DNA of 64,000 bases from Variovorax sp. PMC12 (GTDB lineage Bacteria; Pseudomonadota; Gammaproteobacteria; Burkholderiales; Burkholderiaceae_C). The stretch's first letter is position 1, and every line of letters starts with the position of its first letter. Below the pieces are notes generated by a model that made no database searches, had not been told where the DNA came from, and saw only the letters and a list, made by a program, of their open reading frames with translations. The DNA is taken from assembly GCF_003019815.1 (NCBI RefSeq), contig NZ_CP027773.1, positions 3,731,001 through 3,795,000 of the forward strand, read 5' to 3'. Below, one piece after another: positions 43,420 through 50,815 of this stretch. The translations under genes were made by a program, and so were the position numbers.

Positions 43420-44891
43420 GCGGGTGTCTTCTCCACATTCAGTGCGGCGACGGGCGCATGCGCCACGCCTGCGGCTTCGAGTGCCGCGGCCACGCGCAGC
43501 ACGAGGTCTTCGCGCCAGGGCGCGGCGATCACCTGCACGCCGATCGGCAGGTCGGGAAGATCCGGCAGGTTGGCGTGCGCGCTCCATACCGGCACCGCGC
43601 ACACCGGCAGGCCGATGCATGAGAAGGGCTGGGTCAGCAGCCCCATGTTGGGCCGCACCGGCAGCACCTGGCCGTTGACCTCGAAGGTCTCCGCGCCGAT
43701 CGGCGTGGCCGCGCTGGGCGTGGCCGGTGCCAGCAGGATGTCGTAGCGGGCGAACAGGCGCGCCACCGCCTCGGCATACACCCGGCGCACGCGCTGCGCG
43801 CGCGCCACCCAGGCGGCAGGCAGCAGCGCACCGGCCAGGAAGCGGTCGCGCGACAGCGGCTCGAAGTCGTGCGCGCGGCGGCGCAGGTCGTCCAGGTGCA
43901 GCGCGGCGCCTTCGGCGTTGGTGATGAGGAAGGCGGCGGCGCGCCCGGCCTCCACCAGCGGCAGTTCGACGCTGGCCCGCGAGACGCCCGAGCCCAGCGC
44001 ATCGGCGACCAGATCGACGGCGGCCAGCGCCTGGGCGCCGGCGCGCTGGTGAAAGTAGCCGCCGAGCACGCCGATGCGCAGGCCCCGCGCGCCCTGCGCC
44101 AGCACGCCAGACACCGGTTCGACGGCCCGCTGGGCGCAGCCGGGGTCGTGCGGGTGGCCCGCGTCCTCGGGTCCCTGCAGCGCGTCGTAGACCAGCGCCA
44201 AATCGCGCGCCGAACGGGCGAAGGGGCCGAGATGGTCCAGGCTGGACACGAACGGAAAGCTCCCGGTGCGCGGCAGCCGCCCGAAGGTGGGCTTCAGGCC
44301 GAACACGCCGCACAGCGACGCGGGCACGCGGATCGAGCCGTTGGTGTCGGAGCCCAGCGTGAGCGGCACCTGTCCCGCGGCCACCGCGGCGCCCGAGCCG
44401 CCCGACGAACCGCCCGCGATGCGCGTGAGGTCGTGCGGATTGCGCGTGGGGCCTTCATGGCTGTTCTCGGTGGTGAAGCCGTAGGCGTACTCGTCCATGT
44501 TGAGCGCGCCCACCAGCACGGCGCCCGCGCGCTCCAGCCGCCGCACCAGCGCTGCGTCTGCGCGTGCGGGCGCGGTCTGGTGCTCGATCTTCGAGCCAGC
44601 GAGCGTGGGCAGGCCGGCGATGTCGAACAGGTTCTTCACCGCGAAGGGCACGCCGAGCAGCGGCAGTTCGCGGGTGCGCGCGCCGTTCGACGACGCCAGC
44701 GAGGCATCGACCTGCGCCGCGCGGCGCAACGCGCGCTCGGCCAGCACGGCGGTGAAGGCGTTGACCCGGCCATCGGTGGCGTCCACGCGCTCGAGGCTGG
44801 CCTGCACCAGCGCAGTGGCGCTCGCGGCGCCGGAGCGCACCGCTTCGGCCATGGCCGTCGCGTCGCGCCCGAGCAGATCCGCCGCGCTCAT
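43416..44891 (-). CDS. atzE: AtzE-like amidase, 1-carboxybiuret hydrolase type
   Basis: A 491-residue amidase-signature enzyme. Triad regions: Lys in LGVPFAVKNLFDIAG (about residue 83), cis-Ser in IAGGSSGGSGAAVAAG, nucleophile Ser in SDTNGSIRVPASLCGVFGLKPT. It starts ATGA-coupled to atzG and stops ATGA-coupled to atzH, the same gene order G-E-(F)-H as the cyanuric acid operon. AtzE removes the terminal amide of 1-carboxybiuret, giving 1,3-dicarboxyurea, which decarboxylates to allophanate. AtzE needs the small AtzG subunit, present here. A related amide as true substrate cannot be excluded. Confidence 0.8.
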   Translation of the reverse strand: MSAADLLGRDATAMAEAVRSGAASATALVQASLERVDATDGRVNAFTAVLAERALRRAAQVDASLASSNGARTRELPLLGVPFAVKNLFDIAGLPTLAGSKIEHQTAPARADAALVRRLERAGAVLVGALNMDEYAYGFTTENSHEGPTRNPHDLTRIAGGSSGGSGAAVAAGQVPLTLGSDTNGSIRVPASLCGVFGLKPTFGRLPRTGSFPFVSSLDHLGPFARSARDLALVYDALQGPEDAGHPHDPGCAQRAVEPVSGVLAQGARGLRIGVLGGYFHQRAGAQALAAVDLVADALGSGVSRASVELPLVEAGRAAAFLITNAEGAALHLDDLRRRAHDFEPLSRDRFLAGALLPAAWVARAQRVRRVYAEAVARLFARYDILLAPATPSAATPIGAETFEVNGQVLPVRPNMGLLTQPFSCIGLPVCAVPVWSAHANLPDLPDLPIGVQVIAAPWREDLVLRVAAALEAAGVAHAPVAALNVEKTPA

Positions 44892-45094
44892 GCTTCCTTC
44901 TCCTCGGGCTCCACCGGCGAGAAATGCACCGCCGGCTCGGCCGACATGGGCAGCGGCACCGACTCCACCACCGCGGCGAACTCGGCCGCGAGCGCGAAGT
45001 AACGCAGCACGCCGGGGCGGTGCGCGGGCGACAGGGGCAAGGCGAGCGCCGCGGCGGCGGCGTCGACGTAGCTTTCGGTCTGCGTGGGTGTCAT
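44888..45094 (-). CDS. atzG: AtzG-like small subunit (DUF4089, GatC-like)
   Basis: A 68-residue protein, ESYVDAAAAALALPLSPAHRPGVLRYFALAAEFAAVVESVPL, then an acidic tail SPVEPEEKEA. DUF4089 proteins are GatC-like; AtzG wraps AtzE in a heterotetramer and is needed for stable AtzE. It overlaps atzE by 4 bases and follows the ABC ATPase by 23. Such a short gene is easily missed in annotation. Confidence 0.8.
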   Translation of the reverse strand: MTPTQTESYVDAAAAALALPLSPAHRPGVLRYFALAAEFAAVVESVPLPMSAEPAVHFSPVEPEEKEA

Positions 45095-45117
45095 GGTCGG
45101 CTCCTTGTGTCGATGCC

Positions 45118-45951
45118 CTAGCGGCGGACTTCGCGCTGGAAGATGTCGAGGCTGAGCTTCTTCATGGCCACGAAGCTCTCGGTGCTCAGCGTTTCCACGG
45201 TGCGCGGGCGGGCATCGCCATAACGCAAGATCTCGGCCACCCGGGTGGGCCGCTTGGTCAGCAGCAGCACTTCGTCGGCCAGGTACACCGCCTCTTCGAG
45301 GTCGTGCGACACCAGCAGCATGGTGGTGCCGGTCTGCATGAACACCTCCTGAAGCTTCTCGCGGATGAAAAGCGTCATCTCGAAGTCCAGCGCCGAGAAA
45401 GGCTCGTCAAGGAACAGCACCTCCGGGTTGGGCGCGAGCGCACGCATGATCGACGCGGTCTGCTGCTGGCCGCCCGAGAGTTCGTACGGAAAGCGCTTGA
45501 GGTCGAACTTCACGTCGAAGGACGCCACCAGCTCCTCCATGCGCCGGTCGACCTCGGCCTTGCTGCGCCCTTCGAGCTTCAGCGGGTAGGCGATGTTGTC
45601 GATGGTGCGCATCCACGGGAACATCGCTTCGCGGTAGTTCTGGAACACGTAGCCGATCTTGGTGTCCTTGCGTTGCTTCCCGTCGAACAGGATCTCGCCC
45701 GAATCGATGGGAATGAGCCCCGCGATCATGTTGATGAGCGTGGACTTGCCGCAGCCGTTGGGCCCGAACACCGACACGATGGCGTGCTTGGGAATGTCGA
45801 GGTCGAAGTTCTCGTACAGCGGCCAGCCCGCGAAGTACTTGGTGAGGCCGCGGATGGTGATGTGCGTGCCGGCCGGGCCGGGCCTGAAGGCCGGCCTGGG
45901 CACGTCGGCATACACCGGGCCGTTGATGACGATGTCCTGCGTGACTTTCAT
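45118..45951 (-). CDS. Nitrate/sulfonate/taurine-type ABC transporter ATPase
   Basis: A 277-residue ATPase: Walker A GPNGCGKST (about residue 68), Q-loop VFQNYREAMFPWMRTIDNIAYPL, signature LSGGQQQTASIMRAL, Walker B VLFLDEPFSALDFEM, H-loop LLVSHDLEEAVYLAD. It belongs to the SsuB/TauB/NrtD group and works with the permease at 45948 and binding protein at 46905. It begins inside the permease stop (ATGA at 45951-45948). Confidence 0.92.
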   Translation of the reverse strand: MKVTQDIVINGPVYADVPRPAFRPGPAGTHITIRGLTKYFAGWPLYENFDLDIPKHAIVSVFGPNGCGKSTLINMIAGLIPIDSGEILFDGKQRKDTKIGYVFQNYREAMFPWMRTIDNIAYPLKLEGRSKAEVDRRMEELVASFDVKFDLKRFPYELSGGQQQTASIMRALAPNPEVLFLDEPFSALDFEMTLFIREKLQEVFMQTGTTMLLVSHDLEEAVYLADEVLLLTKRPTRVAEILRYGDARPRTVETLSTESFVAMKKLSLDIFQREVRR

Positions 45952-46775
45952 CTTCCGCTCCAGTGCACGATGCGGCGTTCTGCGATGAGGAAGAGGATGT
46001 TGAGCGCGTAACCCAGCGCACCCGCCGCAAGAATCGCCGCGTACATGCTCTTCACGTTGAGCACCTGCTGCGCGTCGATGATGCGGTGGCCCAGCCCCGT
46101 GTCGGAGCCGATGAACATCTCGGCCACGATGACGATCACCAGCGCCATCGACACCGCCGAGCGCAGGCCCACGAAGCTGGGCTGCAGGCTTTCCCACACC
46201 AGCACGTCCTTGAAGATCTGCCAGCGCGAGGCGCCCATGACGCGCGCCGCCATCACGCGCTGCTTGCGTGCGTTGATGACGCCGTAGGCGCTGTTGAACA
46301 CCACGATGAGCAGCGCGCCGAAGGCCGCGATGGCCACCTTGTTGACGTCGCTCACGCCGAAGATCAGCAGGAACAGCGGAATCAGCGCGGACGACGGCGT
46401 GGAGCGGAAGAAGTCGATCAGGAACTCCACGCTGCGGTACGCCTTCTCGTTGCTGCCCAGCAGCACGCCCAGCGGCACCCCGATGGCCGCCGCGATGACG
46501 AAGGCCTGCACGGTGCGCCACACGGTCATGGCGAAGTCGGTGAGCAGCGGACCGCCGGCCAGGCCGGTGATGAGCGCGGCGATGGTGTCGGCGGGCGTGG
46601 GCAGCAATATCGGCTTGATGAAGCCCAGGCGCACCACCAGGTCCCACGCGATGAACAGCACCACCGGGCCGATGAAGGGCAGCATGCGGTCGCGCAGCGG
46701 CGGCCTGGGCGCGGCAGTAGCGGCACTGGCCGGCGGGGTCCACGGCGCGGCCGTGGTGACGTTGGCTTCACCCAT
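45948..46775 (-). CDS. Nitrate/sulfonate/taurine-type ABC permease
   Basis: A 275-residue inner-membrane protein with six predicted helices after a Pro/Ala-rich cytoplasmic start. The EAA-like coupling loop is AARVMGASRWQIFKDVLVWESLQPSFVGLR (about 175-204). It is of the SsuC/TauC type. Binding protein upstream and ATPase downstream complete the importer. The gap to the binding-protein gene contains repeat copy 5. Confidence 0.92.
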   Translation of the reverse strand: MGEANVTTAAPWTPPASAATAAPRPPLRDRMLPFIGPVVLFIAWDLVVRLGFIKPILLPTPADTIAALITGLAGGPLLTDFAMTVWRTVQAFVIAAAIGVPLGVLLGSNEKAYRSVEFLIDFFRSTPSSALIPLFLLIFGVSDVNKVAIAAFGALLIVVFNSAYGVINARKQRVMAARVMGASRWQIFKDVLVWESLQPSFVGLRSAVSMALVIVIVAEMFIGSDTGLGHRIIDAQQVLNVKSMYAAILAAGALGYALNILFLIAERRIVHWSGR

Positions 46776-46805
46776 TGGGAACTCCTTCAGGATTGCTTTT
46801 TCGGG

Positions 46806-46897
46806 AACACCGAGGAACCGGCTTTGCCGGGCCTCAGGTGTTGCCCCCGGTAGGGGGTTGACGAAGCGACACGAAGTGCGCGAAGGCTGGGGGCGAG
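46806..46897 (+). repeat. Dispersed hairpin repeat, copy 5
   Basis: Fifth copy, 7 bases after the binding-protein stop and 30 bases before the permease start. The middle stem is GAGG/CCTC instead of GCGG/CCGC, a compensatory change; outer AACACC/GGTGTT and inner CCGGC/GCCGG are standard. The CCCCC-GGTA-GGGGG hairpin is intact. Confidence 0.85.
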
Positions 46898-46904
46898 CCT
46901 CATG

Positions 46905-47915
46905 TCAGGCCTTGTAGAGCAGCGCGTCCACCGGCACCTTCTTCTCGAAGATGCCTTTCTCGGTGAACAGGTCGTAGAACTTCTGGAAGTACGCGACGTC
47001 GCTGGGCTTGAACTCGTTGTAGAGCATGTAAGACGCGAGCGGCACCTCGGCCGTGAGCTTGCCTTCGATGGCGGTGTAGCCCTTCATGAACTGGCGTGCC
47101 TCGTCGGGCTTGGTGCGCACCAGCTCCACGCCGCGCGCATAGGCGGCGATGTACTTCTTAGCGATCTCCGGGTTCTTCTTGATGAACTCGGTGGTCAGGC
47201 TGGCTGCACCGCCGTGCCAGGGCGCCATCGGGTCGCCGAGGATGTACCTGGCAACCACGCCGGCCTCGATGACGCGCGTGGTGCCGTTCATGCGGCCCAC
47301 GGTGCCGGTGGGCTCCAGCGTGTAGCAGGCGTCGACCTGGCCCGCGACCAGCGCTGCCACGTGCTGGCCGATGGGCAGCTCGCTCACGGTCGCGCCCTTG
47401 GCGCCCGCGCGCTCCAGCATGGTCTTGCACAGCGTGACGTTCTGGATGCCGGGGCCCGAGGCGACCTTCTTGCCGGCCAGCTCGGCCATGGTCTTGATGG
47501 GGCTGTCCTTGGCGACGATGAATTCGTCGAGCACGTATTTCGCGTTGCTCGGGTTGGTGCAGAAGATCTTGAACAGGCCCGGCTGCGCGATCTCGCCGAT
47601 GGCGAGGTTGGCCGAGCCGGTGCCGTTGGCGCTGCCGTCGCAGCGGCCGGCGAGCATGCCTTCCATCACCTGCTGCGCGCCGGCGAACTTGAGCGGCTCG
47701 ACGTCGAGGCCGGCTTCCTTGAAGTAGCCCTTGTCGACCGCCGCGAAGAACGGCAGGCCGGCGGCCACGGGCCAGAAGCCGATGCGCAGCTTTGCCGCAC
47801 CCTGCGCACGCACGATGGCGGGCGCGGCCAGCACGGCCAGCCCGGCGGCGCCGGCCTGCAGCAACTGGCGGCGGCTGCCGCGGTTCGACGCGGGAGGTTT
47901 TTCTTGGTTGCTCAT
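46905..47915 (-). CDS. NMT1/SsuA-type ABC substrate-binding protein, Tat exported
   Basis: A 336-residue periplasmic protein with a twin-arginine start (RGSRRQLLQAGAAGLAVLAA) and cleavage near IVRAQ (about residue 38). The mature part KLRIGFWPVAAGLPFFAAVDKGYFKEAGLDVEPLKF is the NMT1/THI5-like fold that binds nitrate, sulfonates, taurine, riboflavin or pyrimidine-like ligands. Position between atzF and the transporter genes suggests a nitrogen-rich ligand such as biuret or triuret. It starts 12 bases after the atzF stop. Confidence 0.88.
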   Translation of the reverse strand: MSNQEKPPASNRGSRRQLLQAGAAGLAVLAAPAIVRAQGAAKLRIGFWPVAAGLPFFAAVDKGYFKEAGLDVEPLKFAGAQQVMEGMLAGRCDGSANGTGSANLAIGEIAQPGLFKIFCTNPSNAKYVLDEFIVAKDSPIKTMAELAGKKVASGPGIQNVTLCKTMLERAGAKGATVSELPIGQHVAALVAGQVDACYTLEPTGTVGRMNGTTRVIEAGVVARYILGDPMAPWHGGAASLTTEFIKKNPEIAKKYIAAYARGVELVRTKPDEARQFMKGYTAIEGKLTAEVPLASYMLYNEFKPSDVAYFQKFYDLFTEKGIFEKKVPVDALLYKA

Positions 47916-47927
47916 CGGAACTCCTGA

Positions 47928-49664
47928 TCAGTTGGAACTCGGGGTGGCGCGGCTCGCGACGTATGCGCGCCAGCCGCCATGGAGGGTCACGTCCTGCGCG
48001 CCGGCCAGGGCATGGCCCTCGCAGATGAAGCCTTTGACCCAGCTGCCGTCGGACAGCTGGACGCTGCCCAGGCCCAGGGGCGGCGGAATGAGGGCGAGAA
48101 AGCTGCCGACCTGCGCCAGGGGCACGGCCCACACTTCGAGCGCGATGGCGGCGCCGCCCGCATCGCCTTCGGCCACGCGCTGCAGGCCGGGCTTGGGCGG
48201 CACGGTGCCCGGCAGCGCGTAGAGGCGGTAGAAGGGCGAGGTCGTCGTGGCACGCAGCAGCGTGGCTCCACGTTCAGCGAGCTGGCTGTTGAGCGGCATG
48301 CCCGAGAGATGCGCGCCGACCACGGCGATGGACAGGGTGTCCGCGCCTGGCGCGGCAAGGCCGGGAATGGCGCGCGGCGCGGGCAGCGGCTCGCCGGTCG
48401 CGCCTTGCGCGAGCCCGGTGGCGTGGTGGTAGCGCTGGCCCAGGTCGGCCAGGGCGAGGTCGCTGCCGCAGGGGCCGATCAGCGTGATGCCGAAGGGCAG
48501 GCCGTCCGCGCGCAGGCTGCTGGGCACGGAGAGCGCGGCGTAGTCGAGCAGGTTGACGAAGTTGGTGTACGCGCCGAGGTTGCGGTTGAGCGCCACCGGG
48601 TCGGCGCGCATCTGCTCGCGGGTGTAGTGCGTGGGCGCGGTGGGCACGAGCAGCACGTCGATGTCGCGCCACATCGGCTCGACCTGCTGCGCGATGGCGC
48701 GCAGCCGTGCCTGGGCCTCGAACACGTCGGCGGCGCCGTAGTTGCGCCCGCTCGCGAGGATGCCGCGCACGGGCTCGATGACCTCGTCGCCGTGCGCATC
48801 GAAGAACTCGCGCACCGCGGCGTAGCGCTCGGCGACCAGCGCGCTTTCATAGAGCAGCGCGGCGGCCTCGGCGAGCGGGGCATAGGAAATAGTGACGGGC
48901 GAGCCGCCCATGGCCAGCAGCCGCGCGGTCGCGTCGTTGAACGCCCGTTCGGCGGCGGTGTCGCCGAAGAAGCTCAGCCTGTCGGGCACGCCGAAGCGGA
49001 AATGCGCGGGCAGCGGCTTGCGGCTCAGGGGAATGTCGCGGGAGTAAGGGTCGCGCGCGTCATGGCCCGCGGCGGCCAGCAGCACGTCGACCGCCGTGGC
49101 GACGGTGCGCGCGAAGATGGAGACGCAGTCGGCGCTCTGCGCCGCGGGCACCACGCCGAAGGTGCTCAGCAGGCCGCGCGAAGGCTTGAGGCCGACGATG
49201 TTGTTGAGCCCGGCCGGCACGCGGCCCGAGCCCGCGGTGTCGGTGCCCAGCGCGAAGTCGACCTCGCCGGTTGCCACCACATAGGCCGAACCCGAGCTGG
49301 AGCCGCCCGAAACGTACCGTGCGTCGAAGGCGTTGGGCACCTCGCCGTACGGCGAGCGCGTGCCGTTCAGGCCGCAGGCGAACTGGTCGAGGTTGGTCTT
49401 GCCGGCCAGCGATGCACCGGCTTCGAGCAGGCGCTGCACCACGGCCGCGTGGACCGTGGGGAGCCGGTCGAAGGCCGGGCAGGCCGCCGTGGTGGGCACG
49501 GCGGCCACGTCGATGTTGTCCTTGACCGCGAAGCGCAGTCCGGCGAGCGGCAGGGCGAAGTCCAGGGCCTTGCCGGCCGCCGCATCCGCCAAGGGCGCGG
49601 CGAATTTCGCGATCCAGGCGGCGTCGGGCGACCCGCTTTCCCGGTTTTCTTCATGCACCATCAT
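47928..49664 (-). CDS. atzF: Allophanate hydrolase
   Basis: A 578-residue two-domain enzyme. The amidase-signature domain has Lys in RFAVKDNIDVAAV, cis-Ser in GGSSSGSAYVVATG and nucleophile Ser in TDTAGSGRVPAGLNNIVGLKPS; the C-terminal allophanate-hydrolase domain (from about residue 450) holds SGMPLNSQLAERGATLL and FYRLYALPGTVPPKPGL. It splits allophanate into ammonia and CO2. The start at 49664 is preferred over ATG 49679 because the sigma-54 promoter predicts a transcript beginning near 49684 and a GGAT ribosome site lies between. It is the first gene of the super-operon. Confidence 0.9.
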   Translation of the reverse strand: MMVHEENRESGSPDAAWIAKFAAPLADAAAGKALDFALPLAGLRFAVKDNIDVAAVPTTAACPAFDRLPTVHAAVVQRLLEAGASLAGKTNLDQFACGLNGTRSPYGEVPNAFDARYVSGGSSSGSAYVVATGEVDFALGTDTAGSGRVPAGLNNIVGLKPSRGLLSTFGVVPAAQSADCVSIFARTVATAVDVLLAAAGHDARDPYSRDIPLSRKPLPAHFRFGVPDRLSFFGDTAAERAFNDATARLLAMGGSPVTISYAPLAEAAALLYESALVAERYAAVREFFDAHGDEVIEPVRGILASGRNYGAADVFEAQARLRAIAQQVEPMWRDIDVLLVPTAPTHYTREQMRADPVALNRNLGAYTNFVNLLDYAALSVPSSLRADGLPFGITLIGPCGSDLALADLGQRYHHATGLAQGATGEPLPAPRAIPGLAAPGADTLSIAVVGAHLSGMPLNSQLAERGATLLRATTTSPFYRLYALPGTVPPKPGLQRVAEGDAGGAAIALEVWAVPLAQVGSFLALIPPPLGLGSVQLSDGSWVKGFICEGHALAGAQDVTLHGGWRAYVASRATPSSN

Positions 49665-49679
49665 TAGGCATCCAAACAT

Positions 49680-49688
49680 GTGTACAAG
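49680..49688. promoter_or_regulatory. TGTACA-centred site at the predicted start of transcription
   Basis: On the minus strand the site reads CTTGTACAC, with a perfect TGTACA core at 49681-49686. It covers the position where the sigma-54 promoter would start transcription. FCD-type GntR regulators commonly bind TTGTATACAA-like dyads, so this is a candidate operator for the GntR at the other end of the operon. Confidence 0.4.
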
Positions 49689-49694
49689 TTGAGA

Positions 49695-49710
49695 TGCAAA
49701 CGGCGTGCCA
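49695..49710 (-). promoter_or_regulatory. Sigma-54 (RpoN) -24/-12 promoter of the ureide super-operon
   Basis: Read on the minus strand the bases are TGGCACG (49710-49704), four spacer bases CCGT, then TTGCA (49699-49695). This equals the RpoN consensus TGGCACG-N4-TTGCA at every defined position, with GG and GC at the correct distance. Transcription would start near 49684, about 20 bases before the atzF ATG at 49664. No NtrC-type GCACC-N5-GGTGC enhancer was found in the 150 bases upstream. Confidence 0.82.
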
Positions 49711-49771
49711 GCGGCTGCCGAGGTCGCGCAGCCCGCTCGATAGGTATCAGCCGTTGGGTGTCATGTCGTGA

Positions 49772-49863
49772 AACACCGCGGAACCGGCTTCGCCGGGCCG
49801 CAGGTGTTGCCCCCCTGCAAGGGGGTTGGCGCAGCGACACGAAGTGCGCGAAGCCTGGGGGTG
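49772..49863 (+). repeat. Dispersed hairpin repeat, copy 6
   Basis: Sixth copy, 2 bases after the M48 protease stop and about 60 bases upstream of the sigma-54 promoter. Stems are AACACC/GGTGTT, GCGG/CCGC, CCGGC-TTC-GCCGG, and a C-run/G-run hairpin with TGCAA loop. Here the element separates two transcription units rather than genes of one operon. Confidence 0.85.
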
Positions 49864-49865
49864 AG

Positions 49866-50738
49866 CTATTTCCTTGCGTCGCGGTAGAGCTTCTCGACCT
49901 TGGGCAGGTTGGCTTCCAGCTTCGTGATGCGGTCCGGCCCGCTCGGGTGCGTGGAAAGGAAGTTCAGGCTCCCCTGGTTCTTCGACGCCGCGGCCATCTT
50001 CTGCCACAGCGACACCGAAGCCTTCGGGTCGTAGCCCGCGCGCGCCGCGAGTTCCAGCCCCACGAGGTCGGCCTCGGTCTCGTCGCTGCGGCTGAACTTG
50101 AGGGTGATGAGCTGCGTGCCCGCGCGCGCCGCCAGGTCGCCCACCTGGCCCCAGCCGAGCATCTGCGCACCCAGCGAGAGCACCGCGCCGGTGCCCGCGC
50201 TCTTGGCCATGCGGGCGCGCGCGTGTTCGCGCAGCGCGTGAGCCATTTCGTGGCCCATGACCATCGCGACCTCGTCGTCCGTGAGCTTGAGCTGGTCGAG
50301 GATGCCGGTGAAGAAGGCGATCTTGCCGCCGGGCATGCAGAAGGCGTTGATCTGCTTGCTGCCGATCAGGCTGACCTCCCACTTCCAGCTGCGGGCGCGC
50401 GAGTTCCACGGCGTGGCAAACGGAATGAGGCGGGTCGCGATGGCGCGCAGGCGCTGCAGCTGCGGGTCGTTGTCGCCGGCGAGCGCGCCCTTGGCGCGGG
50501 CCTGTTCGAGCAGCTGGCCGTATTGCTGCACCCCGGCCGCCTCGATCTTGTCGGCGGGCACGAGGTTGCGCGCCACCGATGCCTTGCCCACGTCGACCTG
50601 CGCCAGCGCCGGGCCGCCCAGCGCCGCGCCGGCGGCGGCCAGCAGGAAGGCGCGCCGGGGATTCCAGGGCGACGCCGCGGAAGGAAGGGCGGAGACGGCG
50701 GCGGTGCCGGAGGAAGAGCGCTCGCATCGTATGCACAT
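49866..50738 (-). CDS. M48-family zinc metalloprotease
   Basis: A 290-residue protein with a twin-arginine-like signal (NPRRAFLLAAAGAALGGPALAQ, about 26-47). The zinc motif HEMAH lies in VAMVMGHEMAHALREHARAR (about 157-176), and the third ligand glutamate in SDETEADLVGLELAARAGYDP. Such BepA/LoiP-like proteases handle outer-membrane or lipoprotein quality control in the periplasm. It precedes the super-operon on the same strand but is separated by a repeat and by the sigma-54 promoter. Confidence 0.88.
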   Translation of the reverse strand: MCIRCERSSSGTAAVSALPSAASPWNPRRAFLLAAAGAALGGPALAQVDVGKASVARNLVPADKIEAAGVQQYGQLLEQARAKGALAGDNDPQLQRLRAIATRLIPFATPWNSRARSWKWEVSLIGSKQINAFCMPGGKIAFFTGILDQLKLTDDEVAMVMGHEMAHALREHARARMAKSAGTGAVLSLGAQMLGWGQVGDLAARAGTQLITLKFSRSDETEADLVGLELAARAGYDPKASVSLWQKMAAASKNQGSLNFLSTHPSGPDRITKLEANLPKVEKLYRDARK

Positions 50739-50815
50739 AGGGGCCGGATCATAGGAACAAATGAAGACAAAGGGGCCGCCCGAGGGCCTGCGCCGCTCAT
50801 GGACAATCCGGGCAC

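Noticed and set aside
49664..49900. NtrC enhancer sites upstream of the atzF promoter.
   Set aside because: No GCACC-N5-GGTGC-like dyad was found; the only nearby symmetry belongs to repeat copy 6. The activator may bind further away or be a different enhancer-binding protein.
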